DNA from: Crossiella sp. SN42 | GTDB lineage: Bacteria > Actinomycetota > Actinomycetes > Mycobacteriales > Pseudonocardiaceae | Assembly: GCF_023897065.1 (NCBI RefSeq) | Contig: NZ_JAMHIV010000001.1 | Location: 186,001 to 250,000, forward strand | Direction of reading: 5' to 3' | Length of the DNA: 64,000 nucleotides | Shown here: positions 1 through 8,921 of the stretch, in pieces | How positions within the stretch are numbered: position 1 is the first letter of the stretch | How the letters are laid out: every line of letters begins with the position of its first letter | Program-made: the position numbers and the translations under genes | The notes under the pieces: model-generated | The model's input: the letters and a program-made list of their open reading frames with translations, nothing else | The model's database searches: none | What the model was told of the DNA's origin: nothing

Positions 1-2
1 GG

Positions 3-2003
3 GTGGTGGTCGCGCGCGCGGTCCAGCTGCTGCGCGCCCCCGCCCGGACTACCACCCCGGCGCCGGCGCGCACCCGTCGCCGAGGACGGCTGGCCCGCGC
101 GCTGGCCATCGCCTGCGGCGCGGCCGTGCTCGGCCTGGTGCTGCGGCCCTCGCCGGTGGTGGGCCTCGGCCTGGTGCTGCTGGCCACCGCGGTGATCATC
201 CGGCGCGCCTGGGTGCGGGCCAGGCGGATCCGCGGGGCCTCCGCCGGGGTGCGCCGCCCCTTGCTGCGTATCGTCGGCCGGCACCGGGGCCGGTTCTACC
301 TGGCCACGGTGGTCTCCGCGCTGGGCCAGGTGATGGACCTGGCGCTGTCGGTGTTCATCGGCTGGGTCGCGGTGGTGCTCATCCGTGGCCAGAGCACGCT
401 GCTGGTGCGCATCGGCCTGGTCACCGCCACCGCGCAGCTGTGGCTGCTGGCCGGGCTGGCCGCGCTGGTGTGCGTCGCGGTGGCGGTGCTCTCCTTCAGC
501 TCGGGCCTGCTGTGGCGCAACCTGGCCCACCGGGTCCGGCACGACTGGCGCACCGAGCTGCACCCGCACGTGCAGCGCCTCTCCGCCCAGCACGTCACCA
601 AGGAGCGCGGCAGCCGGATCGCGAAGGTGCTCACCGAGGACATCGAGGCGCTGGGCCGCTTCCTGGCCACCTCCGCGCACGAGATGACCCAGCTGGTGAC
701 CAGCTTCCTGATCACCCTGCCCGCCTTCCTCGTCTTCGCCCCCGGCGTCGCCTGGATCGCCTTCCTGCCGGTGCCGGTCATCGCCGGGCTCTCCCTGCAC
801 TACCAGGAGGACGTGGCGCCGAACTTCGTCACCGCGCGGGAACGCTCGGCCCGGCTGAACAGCCAGGTGGTCAACGCGATCGAGGCCGACGCGACGGTGA
901 AGAGCTTCTGCGCCGAGGACTACGAGATCCGCCGGATCGCCGCGCTCAGCGAGGAGTGCCGCCAGGGTGAGGAACACTCGGACCGGGAGGTCGGCGCCTA
1001 CGCCGAGACCGTGCGCGGCTGCGCCACCGTGTCCCTGGCCGGGATCCTGCTGCTGGGCGGCCGGGCGGTGCTGGCCGGGACGTTGCGCTTCGAGGTCTTC
1101 AGCACCCTGATCAGCCTGCCGCTGCAGGTGCTGTGGAAGCTGCGCACGCTGGGCGACTCGGTGGACCGGTACCAGCGCTCGGTGGTCGCGCTGGACAACA
1201 TCCAGCGGCTGCGCGCCCTGCCCACCGAGCCCAACGGCAGCGGCCGTCCCCTGCCGATCGGCGAGGTTCGCGGCGAGATCCTGTTGCGGGACATCACCTT
1301 CGCCTACCCCGGCCGTCCCCCGGTGCTGGCGAACCTGTCGCTGCGGGTGGCCCCGAACCGGGTCACCGCAATCGTCGGCACCACGGGTTCAGGGAAGACC
1401 ACCATCGCCAGGCTCCTGCTCCGCTTCCAGCAACCGGAGGCGGGCACGATCCTGTTGGACGGCAAGGACATCAGCACCCTGCGCTTGCGCGATCTCCGCC
1501 AGGCCATCGGTTTTGTCGCCCAGGACGCCTTCCTCTTCGACGGCACCATCACCGACAACATCGCCTACGGCACCTTCACCGCCCCGCCCGCCGCGGTCCG
1601 CCGCGCCGCCGAGCAGGCCGAGGCCGCCCCGTTCATCCACGCCCTGCCCGAGCAGTACGCCACCCCGGTCGGCGAACGCGGCGCCACCCTGTCCACCGGC
1701 CAGCGCCAACGTCTGTCCCTGGCCCGCGCGATGCTCAAGGACGCCCCGGTCCTCATCCTGGACGAGGCCACCTCCGCCGTGGACAACGAGACCGAGGCCG
1801 CCATCCAGCGCGCCCTGCGCGAGTTCGCCCGCGACCGCACCCTGCTGGTCATCGCGCACCGGCTGTCCACCATCCGGCACGCCGACCACATCCTGGTGCT
1901 GGACCGGGGCGGCGTAGTGGCCGAGCAGGGCACCCACGACGAGCTCCTGTCCCGCGATGGCCTCTACGCCGCCCTGTGGCGACTCCAGGTGGGCGAGAAC
2001 TGA
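3..2003 (+). CDS. ABC exporter, fused permease-ATPase
   Basis: This encodes a half-transporter of the type that forms homo- or heterodimers and exports lipids, peptides or drugs using ATP. After a basic N-terminal stretch there are hydrophobic segments (about residues 30-70, then the six-helix ABC membrane domain, about 85-390). An ATP-binding domain follows with Walker [10 protein letters not shown], signature [15 protein letters not shown], Walker [13 protein letters not shown] and the H-loop AHRLST. The first visible start is GTG at base 3, so the true start may lie upstream of the window. It converges on the SDR gene with only 5 bases between stops. The substrate cannot be read from the sequence. 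Confidence 0.85.
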   Translation: MVVARAVQLLRAPARTTTPAPARTRRRGRLARALAIACGAAVLGLVLRPSPVVGLGLVLLATAVIIRRAWVRARRIRGASAGVRRPLLRIVGRHRGRFYLATVVSALGQVMDLALSVFIGWVAVVLIRGQSTLLVRIGLVTATAQLWLLAGLAALVCVAVAVLSFSSGLLWRNLAHRVRHDWRTELHPHVQRLSAQHVTKERGSRIAKVLTEDIEALGRFLATSAHEMTQLVTSFLITLPAFLVFAPGVAWIAFLPVPVIAGLSLHYQEDVAPNFVTARERSARLNSQVVNAIEADATVKSFCAEDYEIRRIAALSEECRQGEEHSDREVGAYAETVRGCATVSLAGILLLGGRAVLAGTLRFEVFSTLISLPLQVLWKLRTLGDSVDRYQRSVVALDNIQRLRALPTEPNGSGRPLPIGEVRGEILLRDITFAYPGRPPVLANLSLRVAPNRVTAIVGTTGSGKTTIARLLLRFQQPEAGTILLDGKDISTLRLRDLRQAIGFVAQDAFLFDGTITDNIAYGTFTAPPAAVRRAAEQAEAAPFIHALPEQYATPVGERGATLSTGQRQRLSLARAMLKDAPVLILDEATSAVDNETEAAIQRALREFARDRTLLVIAHRLSTIRHADHILVLDRGGVVAEQGTHDELLSRDGLYAALWRLQVGEN

Positions 2004-2008
2004 CCAGC

Positions 2009-2872
2009 TCAGCGAACTTTCTTCCGAACCTTCGCGAACTCTCGCCCGGCCTTGGTGCCACCGTCGACCAGGATGTCGACCCCGGTCAGATAGCCGGGTG
2101 CCTCGCTCGCGCAGAACGCGAGCACCGCCGCGACCTCCGCTGGCTTGCCGAACCGCTTGATCGCCGCGGACTTCACCAGCTCGCCTGCGCCGTGGTTCTC
2201 CTCCAGCCGCCCCATCGCGGTGTCGAAGCTCCCTGGTGACACCGACACGACCCGCGCTCCCCGCTCACCGAACTCGGCCGCGAGGAAACGGCTGTACCAG
2301 TGCACGAACTTCTTGCTGATCGCATAGGCCAGTCCGGGCTTCAGCTTCCGTCCGACGAACCTCGCGCGGCTGACGATCGCCTGCTCGAACTCCTCCGGTC
2401 GTTGCTCGGCCAGCCGGAAAGCACGGAGCCGGGCGAGGAACTGGGGAATGCTGTGTCCGGCGGTGGAGGCCACGTTGACCAGCGCGTCACCGTCCGCGGC
2501 CCGCGCCAGGAATGCCCGCGCGATGTGGACGGTGCCGGTGGCGTTGATCCGCGCGATGCGTTCGGCCGAACCCATGTGCGGACTGATGCCTGCGGCGTGG
2601 ACCACCGCGCGAACGCGGCTTCCCGCCGCCTCCGCACGCTGGAACAGCTGCTCGACGGATGCCTTGTCGGTGATGTCGCAGACCACGCCGCTCGCGTCGA
2701 CTCCGGCGGTGGTCAGCTCGCGCACCGCGTCATCAAGACGCGTCTGGTCGAGGTCTGCCAGCACGATTCGATGGTCGTGGCCCATGAGCCTTGCCGTTGC
2801 CAGTCCCATGCCGCCGGTTCCGCCGGTGATGATCACGGCGGGGTGTGTGGCCGACGTTCGAGCGGTGCGCAC
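2009..2872 (-). CDS. Short-chain dehydrogenase/reductase
   Basis: A classical SDR of 287 aa, predicted to be an NAD(P)-dependent cytosolic oxidoreductase. The N-terminal Rossmann motif is TGGTGGMG, followed by HAAG and the active-site pair in YAISK, with a C-terminal VDGG typical of the family. I place the start at GTG 2872 because it overlaps the upstream MmpL stop as TAGTG, which indicates translational coupling. The open frame runs further upstream, but only as an antisense shadow of the MmpL gene. It is the third gene of the TetR-MmpL-SDR operon. The substrate is unknown; a modified lipid handled with the MmpL protein is only a guess. Confidence 0.85.
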   Translation of the reverse strand: MRTARTSATHPAVIITGGTGGMGLATARLMGHDHRIVLADLDQTRLDDAVRELTTAGVDASGVVCDITDKASVEQLFQRAEAAGSRVRAVVHAAGISPHMGSAERIARINATGTVHIARAFLARAADGDALVNVASTAGHSIPQFLARLRAFRLAEQRPEEFEQAIVSRARFVGRKLKPGLAYAISKKFVHWYSRFLAAEFGERGARVVSVSPGSFDTAMGRLEENHGAGELVKSAAIKRFGKPAEVAAVLAFCASEAPGYLTGVDILVDGGTKAGREFAKVRKKVR

Positions 2873-4992
2873 TACGCGGTCCGGTTCCGTGTGGTGAGCG
2901 TCGCGCCCTCCACGTCCAGCTCGGGCAGCCAGCGCAGCCACTTCGGCAGCCACCACGCCGCGTTGCCGAGCAGGGCCAGGGCCGCGGGGACCAGGACCAT
3001 GCGGACCACGAAGGCGTCGAAGAGGATGCCGATCGCCAGGGCGAAGGCGATGGACTTCACCGTGGGGTCGCCCGCGGGGACGAAGCCGGCGAACACCGAG
3101 AGCATGATCAGCGCCGCGGCCACCACCACGGGGGCCGCCTGCCGGAAGCCGGTGACGATCGCGTCCCTGGCCGAGCCGCCGCGGTGGCGTGCCTCGTGCA
3201 TCCGGGACACCAGGAAGACCTGGTAGTCCATGGCCAGGCCGAACAGGATGCCGATCACCACGATGGGGGTGAGGCTGATCAGTGGTCCGGTGGTGTCCAG
3301 GTTGACCGCCCCGGCCAGCCAGCCCCACTGGAACACCGCGACGGTCGCGCCGAGCGAGGCGCCGACGGTCAGCAGGAACCCGAGCACGCCGACCAGCGGC
3401 ACCAGCAGGGAGCGGAACACCAGCACCAGCAGCACCAGCGCCAGGCCCACCACAACGGCCAGGTACAACGGCAGGGCGGCGTTGAGGGCGGCGCCGACGT
3501 CCACGCCGACCGCGGTCTGGCCGGTCACCGCGGCCGTTCCGCCCAGGTGCGCGCGCAGGTCGGCCACCAGCTTCTCGGTGGCCTCGCTGGTCGGCCCGGA
3601 CTTCGGGAAGACGGTGAGCAACGCGGCACTGCCATCGGCGTTCGGACGGGGCGGGGCGAGGAAGTCGACGTCGTCCAGCCTGCCGATCGTCTCGGCGGCG
3701 CGACCGGCGTTCGCGACCGGGTCACCGCCCTCGAACAGGACCAGCAGCGGGCCGTTGAAGCCCTTGCCGAAACCGTCCGCGAGCAGGGCCTCGGCCCTGG
3801 CCTGGGTGCTGTCCGCGGCGGGGATCTGCACCAGCGTGGTCCGCATGGACAGCACCGGCAACGCGAGCACGCCCAACGCCACCATCCCCAGCAGCAGCGC
3901 GGAGATCCGGCGGCGGAGGACCAGGCCGATCCAGCCGCGGTAAAAGCCGCTCTCCTGCACCTCGGCCGCAGCGGTGCGCTGCTTGCGCGGCAGCGCGCGG
4001 CGGCCGAGGTAGCTCAGCACCGCGGGCACCAGCGTGACGGCGACCAGCACGGAGACCACGATGGTGGCCGCGGCGGCGATGCCCATCTGGGTCAGCAGCG
4101 GGATGCCCGCGACGGCCAGGCCCACCAGGGCGATGACCACGGTGACCCCGGCGGTCACCACCGCCGAGCCCGCGGTGCCCACCGCGACGCCGATGGCGGC
4201 GCCGACCTCCGCGCCACCGCGCAGTTCCTGCCGGTAGCGGTTGATGATGAACAGCGCGTAGTCGATGCCGACCGCGAGACCGAGCATGGTGGCCAGGACC
4301 GGCGTGGTGGACTGGAGCTCCATGAAGCCGGTGGCGATGGTGATGCCGAGCGCGCCGATGCCCACGCCGACGGCCGCGGTCAGCAGGTTCATGCCCGCGG
4401 TGACCAGCGATCCGTAGGTGAGCGCGAGGACCAGCAGCGCGACGATGACGCCGATGGCCTCACTCACGCCGCCGACCTCCGGCGTCGTCATCATGGCCTC
4501 GCCGGTGACCTCGACGGTCAGCCCGCTCGCCCGGGAGCCTGCCACCGCCTCCAGCAACGCGGTCCGCTCCTCGGCGCTCACCTCGCCCATCCTGGCGCGG
4601 TAGGTCACGGTGCTGTAGGCGAGGTCCTGGTCGCGGTTGACCGCGGGCGCGGCCGGGTCGAGCGGGTTGCCGGCCGAGGCGACACCGGGCAGCTTCGCCA
4701 GGTTCGCGACCAGTTCGCCGACCGCCTTGGCGTTCTCCGGCGTGGTCAGCTGCTGACCATCGGGCGCTTTGACGACCACCCGCGCGGTCGCGCCGGTCAT
4801 GCCGAACTCGTCCTTGATCCGGTCCAGGGCGGTGGTGGACTCCTGGCCGGGCATGGACAGGTTGATGGCGGTGGTGCCGGCCAGGGTGGTGGCGCCGAGG
4901 ATGGAGCCGGCCAGCACGAGCAGCCAGAGCAGGACGATGGGGAGCCGGTGCCGGTGGGCAGCCAGGCCCAGGCGGTGCAGCAGACGTGCCAC
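2872..4992 (-). CDS. MmpL/RND-family transporter
   Basis: A 706-aa membrane protein of the MMPL branch of the RND superfamily, driven by the proton gradient and usually exporting lipids or drugs. The first helix is at residues 18-38. A roughly 130-residue extracellular loop follows (conserved start LSMPGQESTTALD), then a bundle of helices with the DYALFIINRYR motif. The second half repeats this plan with DYQVFLVSRMHE, as expected for 2 x 6 helices. The ATG at 4992 lies 5 bases after the TetR stop, so the two genes are cotranscribed. Control by that TetR through the large palindrome at 5597-5642 is the natural reading. Confidence 0.9.
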   Translation of the reverse strand: MARLLHRLGLAAHRHRLPIVLLWLLVLAGSILGATTLAGTTAINLSMPGQESTTALDRIKDEFGMTGATARVVVKAPDGQQLTTPENAKAVGELVANLAKLPGVASAGNPLDPAAPAVNRDQDLAYSTVTYRARMGEVSAEERTALLEAVAGSRASGLTVEVTGEAMMTTPEVGGVSEAIGVIVALLVLALTYGSLVTAGMNLLTAAVGVGIGALGITIATGFMELQSTTPVLATMLGLAVGIDYALFIINRYRQELRGGAEVGAAIGVAVGTAGSAVVTAGVTVVIALVGLAVAGIPLLTQMGIAAAATIVVSVLVAVTLVPAVLSYLGRRALPRKQRTAAAEVQESGFYRGWIGLVLRRRISALLLGMVALGVLALPVLSMRTTLVQIPAADSTQARAEALLADGFGKGFNGPLLVLFEGGDPVANAGRAAETIGRLDDVDFLAPPRPNADGSAALLTVFPKSGPTSEATEKLVADLRAHLGGTAAVTGQTAVGVDVGAALNAALPLYLAVVVGLALVLLVLVFRSLLVPLVGVLGFLLTVGASLGATVAVFQWGWLAGAVNLDTTGPLISLTPIVVIGILFGLAMDYQVFLVSRMHEARHRGGSARDAIVTGFRQAAPVVVAAALIMLSVFAGFVPAGDPTVKSIAFALAIGILFDAFVVRMVLVPAALALLGNAAWWLPKWLRWLPELDVEGATLTTRNRTA

Positions 4993-4997
4993 GGGAC

Positions 4998-5579
4998 TCA
5001 GTCCTCCACTGGTGCGGGCGCTCGGGAGTGACCGATCGCGTCAAGGCAGGTGGTGATGATGTGCGGTCGCCAGGCGGTTCTGTCGCCCTGCTGGTTCGCG
5101 GCCAGGCAGAGCATGGCCAGTGCGCTCAGCGCGCCGATGATCCGGACCAGCCGCTCGGTGTCACCGCTGGTCAGGTCCACGGCGAAGATGCCGAACACGT
5201 GCGACTGGTCGTGCACGACGTGCTCGGGGCCGGTGTCGGCGTCGGGGTTGTCCAGCGCGCGGAAGGCCAGCGAGACCAGGCCGGGGCGGTCCAGCGCCAC
5301 GTCGGTCAGCAGCTCCAGGGCGCGCCGGTCCCGCGCGGGACCGGGTGGCAGCGAGGACACCTGGTCCAGGATGCGCAGGCCGAGCTCGTCGACGAGTCCG
5401 CGGGCCGCCGCGAAAAGCGCTTCCTTGCTCGGGAAGTGGTGCAGCAGACCGGCTTTGGACAGGCCGGCCGCGTCAGCCACGGTCTTCAGCGAGGTGTGCG
5501 CGAAGCCGTGCTGGGCGAACAGGGCCGCGGCGGGCTCAAGGATGCTCTCGCTCGCCTGTTGTCGTTGCGTTCGGGCCAT
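4998..5579 (-). CDS. TetR-family repressor of the MmpL operon
   Basis: A 193-aa TetR-type regulator. Its N-terminal helix-turn-helix is at residues 25-60 (VADAAGLSKAGLLHHFPSKEAL), followed by an all-helical ligand-binding domain. It is the first gene of a three-gene operon with the MmpL transporter and the SDR. A perfect 18-bp inverted repeat lies 18 bases upstream of its start codon (5597-5642). Autoregulation, and repression of the transporter until an inducer binds, is therefore likely. The ligand is unknown. Confidence 0.88.
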   Translation of the reverse strand: MARTQRQQASESILEPAAALFAQHGFAHTSLKTVADAAGLSKAGLLHHFPSKEALFAAARGLVDELGLRILDQVSSLPPGPARDRRALELLTDVALDRPGLVSLAFRALDNPDADTGPEHVVHDQSHVFGIFAVDLTSGDTERLVRIIGALSALAMLCLAANQQGDRTAWRPHIITTCLDAIGHSRAPAPVED

Positions 5580-5596
5580 GCGCTGGACAGTACGGG

Positions 5597-5642
5597 GTCA
5601 CCGACCGATTCGGTAGGTAAACTGACCGAATCGGTCGGTGAC
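5597..5642. promoter_or_regulatory. Perfect 18-bp inverted-repeat operator
   Basis: The arms 5597-5614 (GTCACCGACCGATTCGGT) and 5625-5642 are exact reverse complements separated by 10 bases. Each arm also contains the smaller near-palindrome ACCGAWTCGGT, so two TetR dimers could bind, one per arm, about 28 bp apart. It lies directly upstream of the TetR-MmpL-SDR operon (minus strand) and ends 27 bases from the stop of the OYE gene, so only the minus-strand operon can be its target. Confidence 0.85.
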
Positions 5643-5668
5643 GTGGGTCGCACCTCGGCGTTCCGGGG

Positions 5669-6742
5669 TCAGGCGGGGTACTGGTACGCCGGGTAGGTCA
5701 GGTAGCCCGCGTCGCCGCCCTGGTAGTAGGTGGCCTCGTCCACCGGCGCGATCGGCAGTGCGTTGCGCAGGCGTTCGACCAGGTCCGGGTTGGCGATGAA
5801 GGCGCGGCCGAAGCTGATGAGCTCCGCACCCAGGCCCAGCCAGTGGTCGGCGTTGTCGCGACCGGTCTGCTTGGCACCCAGCGGCAGGACCGGGTTCATG
5901 ATCAGGGTGCCCGGCCAGGCGCGGCGCAGGTCGAGCAACACCTCCTCGTCGGTGGTGGCTTCCAGGTGGACGTAGGCCAAGTCCAGGCGGGCCAGTTCGC
6001 GTAGCAGGGCGGTGTAGAGCTCGGGGATGTCGGTTTCCTGGACGCCCCAGAAGGTCGCGCCCGGGGACAGGCGGATGCCGGTCCGGCTCGCGCCGATGGC
6101 ATCCACGGTGGCAGCGACCGATTCGACGGCGAAGCGGATCCGGTTGGCCACCGAGCCGCCGTAGTGGTCGGTGCGCAGGTTGGCGTTGGCGGAGAGGAAC
6201 TGCGAGATCAGGTAACCGTTGGCGCCGTGCAGTTCCACGCCGTCGAAGCCCGCCTCGACGGCGCGGCGCGCGGCCTCGGCGTAGGACTGGGCGTGTTCGG
6301 GCACTTCGGCGGTGTCCAGGGCGCGCGGGACCGGCGCGGGCTGGCGGCCGCTCGGGGTGAACACCTCACCGACGGCGGGCACGGCGGAAGGGCCGACCGG
6401 CTGTTGGCCGGTGGTGTCCGGGTGCGAGACCCGGCCGCCGTGCATGAGCTGGGCGAACAGGCGGCCGCCGTTGGCGTGCACGGCCTCGGTCACCGGCCGC
6501 CACGAGGCGACCTGCTCGTCGGTGTGCAGGCCCGGCGTGCCCGGGTTGGACTGGCCGATCAGGCTTGGCTGCACGCCCTCGGTCACGATCAGACCGGCCG
6601 TCGCGCGCTGGGCGTAGTAGCTCGCCATCGACGGGGTGGCCAGGCCGCCGGGCGCGGCCCGGGCCCGGGTCATCGGGGCCATCACCACCCGGTTGGGCAG
6701 GACCAGGCCGCCGAGCTGGTAGCGGTCGAAAAGTGTTGGCAC
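5669..6742 (-). CDS. Old Yellow Enzyme family ene-reductase
   Basis: A 357-aa FMN-dependent NADPH ene-reductase of the OYE/NemA group, which reduces activated C=C bonds and nitro compounds in the cytosol. Features seen are the N-terminal LPNRVVMAPMTRARA, the substrate-anion binding pair in HGANGYLISQF, the LSP..FWG segment, and a C-terminal FGRAFIANPDLVERL that binds FMN phosphate. Length is normal. It is transcribed divergently from the MerR gene at 6856. The promoter between them has the long spacer used by MerR activators, so induction by electrophiles through that MerR is likely. Confidence 0.9.
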   Translation of the reverse strand: MPTLFDRYQLGGLVLPNRVVMAPMTRARAAPGGLATPSMASYYAQRATAGLIVTEGVQPSLIGQSNPGTPGLHTDEQVASWRPVTEAVHANGGRLFAQLMHGGRVSHPDTTGQQPVGPSAVPAVGEVFTPSGRQPAPVPRALDTAEVPEHAQSYAEAARRAVEAGFDGVELHGANGYLISQFLSANANLRTDHYGGSVANRIRFAVESVAATVDAIGASRTGIRLSPGATFWGVQETDIPELYTALLRELARLDLAYVHLEATTDEEVLLDLRRAWPGTLIMNPVLPLGAKQTGRDNADHWLGLGAELISFGRAFIANPDLVERLRNALPIAPVDEATYYQGGDAGYLTYPAYQYPA

Positions 6743-6789
6743 GTCAGGGCTCCTCTGTTCCGCGGCACCCGATCCAGGGCGTTGCGGCT

Positions 6790-6821
6790 ACGCTAGAACC
6801 TCACATGGATGTCAGAGGCAA
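6790..6821 (-). promoter_or_regulatory. MerR-type promoter of the OYE gene
   Basis: On the minus strand a -35 TTGCCT (6821-6816) and a -10 TAGCGT (6795-6790) are separated by 20 bases. That is longer than the normal 17 and typical of promoters twisted into shape by MerR activators. The spacer holds an imperfect dyad whose CCTC/GAGG arms are at 6799-6802 and 6815-6818. The divergent MerR gene starts 35 bases away. Confidence 0.65.
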
Positions 6822-6855
6822 AGACGTGTGCCATGGGTCACAGCGGGAGGGTGAA

Positions 6856-7230
6856 GTGCGCATCGGGGAGTTGGCGGCGCGAACCGGGGTCAGCGTCCGG
6901 TCCCTGCGCTACTACGAGGAACAGGGCCTGCTGGTGAGTCGCCGCAGCGCGAGCGGGCAGCGGCACTACACGGAACGGGAGGTCGAGCGGGTCCACTTCA
7001 TCCAGCGGATGTTCGCCGCCGGGCTGTCCAGCCGCACCATCGCCGAGGTGCTGCCCTGCGTGGACTCGCCGAGCGCGGCGAACGTCGACGCCGCGATGGC
7101 CCGCATGGAGCGCGAACGCGACCGGCTCTCCGCGCACATCGCCGAGCTCAGCCGCACCAGGGACGCGCTGGACGAGCTGATGGCCACGAACCGTTCGTAC
7201 CGCGCGACTTTCCGCGCGGCGGCCAGCTGA
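6856..7230 (+). CDS. MerR-family regulator
   Basis: A 124-aa regulator with an N-terminal winged helix (IGELAARTGVSVRSLRYYEEQGLL), a second-wing RHYTEREVERV-like segment and a C-terminal dimerising coiled coil (MERERDRLSAHIAELSRTRD). No cysteines are placed for metal binding. The start is GTG 6856, with GGAGG at 6846-6850 in good spacing; longer upstream reading frame lacks family similarity. It is divergent from the OYE gene and probably activates it through the 20-bp-spacer promoter. The family resemblance is to regulators sensing electrophiles or quinones. Confidence 0.85.
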   Translation: MRIGELAARTGVSVRSLRYYEEQGLLVSRRSASGQRHYTEREVERVHFIQRMFAAGLSSRTIAEVLPCVDSPSAANVDAAMARMERERDRLSAHIAELSRTRDALDELMATNRSYRATFRAAAS

Positions 7231-7237
7231 TCCCGGC

Positions 7238-8146
7238 TCAGAGGTCGACGGCGAGGTGGGCCGACCGGGCGCGGGAAACGCAGCAGTACATCCGGCCGGG
7301 CGGTGCGCCGATGTCGTCGCGGTGCTCCGGTTCGCCGTCGACGAGCGGGATCTCACAGCTGCCGCACACCCCTTCCTGGCAGCCGGACGGGATCCGGAAT
7401 CCGGCGTGGTTCAACGCGTCCAGCAGCGACTCATCCGCGCCGACCTGGATCGTCTGTCCTGATTGGACACAGCGAACCTCGAACGGCGTGTTGGGCGCGA
7501 ACTCCTTGACCTGCGGCCGGAAACGCTCGATGTGCAGTCGCTGAGCGGGAAACGCCGCCTCGGCCGCGGCCAGCATCGAGGCGGGACCGCAGCAGTACAC
7601 CAGCGCCTCCGGGCTCAGCGTGGCCGCCAGCGCGGTGAAGTCGGGCCTGCCCTGCTCCTCGGTGGCGTGCACGCGCACCCGGTCACCGTGCGCGGCGCGG
7701 AGTTCCCCGGCGAAGGGCATGGTGGGCAAGGACCTGCCGACGTAGGTCAGCGTGGCCTTGGCGCCCGACTCGACCGCGGCAGCGAGCATGGGCACGATGG
7801 GGGTGATGCCGATGCCGCCGGCCAGGAACAGGTACTCCGGCGCGGGCAGCAGCGGGAAGTTGTTGCGCGGCAACGAGACCGGCAACCGGTGGCCCGCGCG
7901 GAGGAACAGGTGCAGGTACTCCGAGCCGCCGCGGCTGAGCCGGTCGTGCCGGACGGCGACGCGGTAGGTCTCGCGGTCGGCCGGGTCGCCGCAGAGCGAG
8001 TACTGCCGGATCAGCCAGTTGGGCAAGGTCAGGTCGACGTGCGCGCCCGGTTCCCACGGCGCCAGCGGGCCGTCGGCGCCGCGCAGCACGAGCGAGACGA
8101 CGCCATCGGCGAGCGGCTCCACGCGGTCCAGAACTGTCTGCTGCAT
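7238..8146 (-). CDS. Phthalate-dioxygenase-reductase-like flavin/2Fe-2S reductase
   Basis: A 302-aa electron-transfer protein with three domains in order. They are an FMN/FAD barrel (about 1-95, flavin motif RQYSLCGDP), an NAD(P)H-binding domain (GGIGITPI, YVGRSLP, CCGPASM) and a C-terminal plant-type [2Fe-2S] ferredoxin (CQEGVCGSC plus a later Cys). This is the PDR/VanB architecture that feeds electrons from NAD(P)H to an oxygenase. The ATG at 8146 has a GAGGAG site. It follows the PPOX-type gene by 11 bases. No oxygenase partner is encoded here, so the acceptor is unknown. Confidence 0.88.
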   Translation of the reverse strand: MQQTVLDRVEPLADGVVSLVLRGADGPLAPWEPGAHVDLTLPNWLIRQYSLCGDPADRETYRVAVRHDRLSRGGSEYLHLFLRAGHRLPVSLPRNNFPLLPAPEYLFLAGGIGITPIVPMLAAAVESGAKATLTYVGRSLPTMPFAGELRAAHGDRVRVHATEEQGRPDFTALAATLSPEALVYCCGPASMLAAAEAAFPAQRLHIERFRPQVKEFAPNTPFEVRCVQSGQTIQVGADESLLDALNHAGFRIPSGCQEGVCGSCEIPLVDGEPEHRDDIGAPPGRMYCCVSRARSAHLAVDL

Positions 8147-8157
8147 AGGGAATCTCC

Positions 8158-8787
8158 TCAGTACAGCTTCCGGTAGCCTGCTTCGACACTGGCCGTCAGC
8201 ACCGCCGGATCGAAGTCGATACCCAGCTGCTCGACCGCGATCTCGCCCATGGACGGGATCTCGGCGGCCAGGGCCTGGCTGGCCGGATCCCACAACCGGG
8301 ACCGGATCAGCGCGCGGCCGCAGTGGAAGTAGACCTCGGCCACCTCCACGATCAGCGCCAGCTCGGCGTCCCGGCCCTCGGTGCGCATCCGGGCCAGCAC
8401 GTCCGGTTCGTCGGTGGGATAGGCATGACCGTTGACACGCAACACCTCCCGCAGCCCAGGGATGACGAACAGCAACCCGATCCCGTCGTTCTCGGCCAGG
8501 TTGTGGAAGGAGTCGGCGAGCTTGTTGCCCGGCCGGTCCGGGATGGCGAGGGTGCGCTCGTCCAGCACCTTGACGAACCCCGGGTAGTCGCCGCGCGGTG
8601 AGCAGTCGGGCAGGCCGCTGGCATCCGAGGTGGCCATGGCCAGGAACGGCGAATGCGCGATGAAGCGGTGCGCGTGCCGGTCGACGCGATCCTTGACCTT
8701 GACCCTGGCCATCGGCTCCGGCTGTCCGAGCCTGGCCCGCACCTCCTCGAAGGAGAGCCGCCGCGGGCGAGCATCGCTGCTGGTCAT
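8158..8787 (-). CDS. PPOX-type FMN-dependent flavoprotein
   Basis: A 209-aa protein of the pyridoxamine-phosphate-oxidase fold, resembling the MSMEG_1061-type actinobacterial subgroup. The split-barrel motifs are visible: FLAMATSDASGLPDCSPRGD, then IPDRPGNKLADSFHNL and GIGLLFVIPG, which contact FMN in this family. Such proteins reduce small heterocycles or act as flavin reductases. It is the first gene of a two-gene operon with the flavin/2Fe-2S reductase, which suggests they form one redox unit. The specific reaction is not known. Confidence 0.8.
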   Translation of the reverse strand: MTSSDARPRRLSFEEVRARLGQPEPMARVKVKDRVDRHAHRFIAHSPFLAMATSDASGLPDCSPRGDYPGFVKVLDERTLAIPDRPGNKLADSFHNLAENDGIGLLFVIPGLREVLRVNGHAYPTDEPDVLARMRTEGRDAELALIVEVAEVYFHCGRALIRSRLWDPASQALAAEIPSMGEIAVEQLGIDFDPAVLTASVEAGYRKLY

Positions 8788-8921
8788 CCCGCAATTATGA
8801 GCAATCGTTCAGGTGGCGCGCTACTCGCGTTCAGCCTAGTTCTTCCGGTGTGCGGGGACATCGGGCCGAACCGGCCCGGCAGCACGGTCGCCTTGCGGGT
8901 GCTCGCTTCTCGCGCCGCCTG

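Noticed and set aside
2845-5031. Long open frame on the plus strand across the MmpL gene
   Set aside because: Composition is low-complexity Gln/Arg/Gly-rich antisense shadow typical of high-GC DNA. The minus-strand MmpL gene explains the region.
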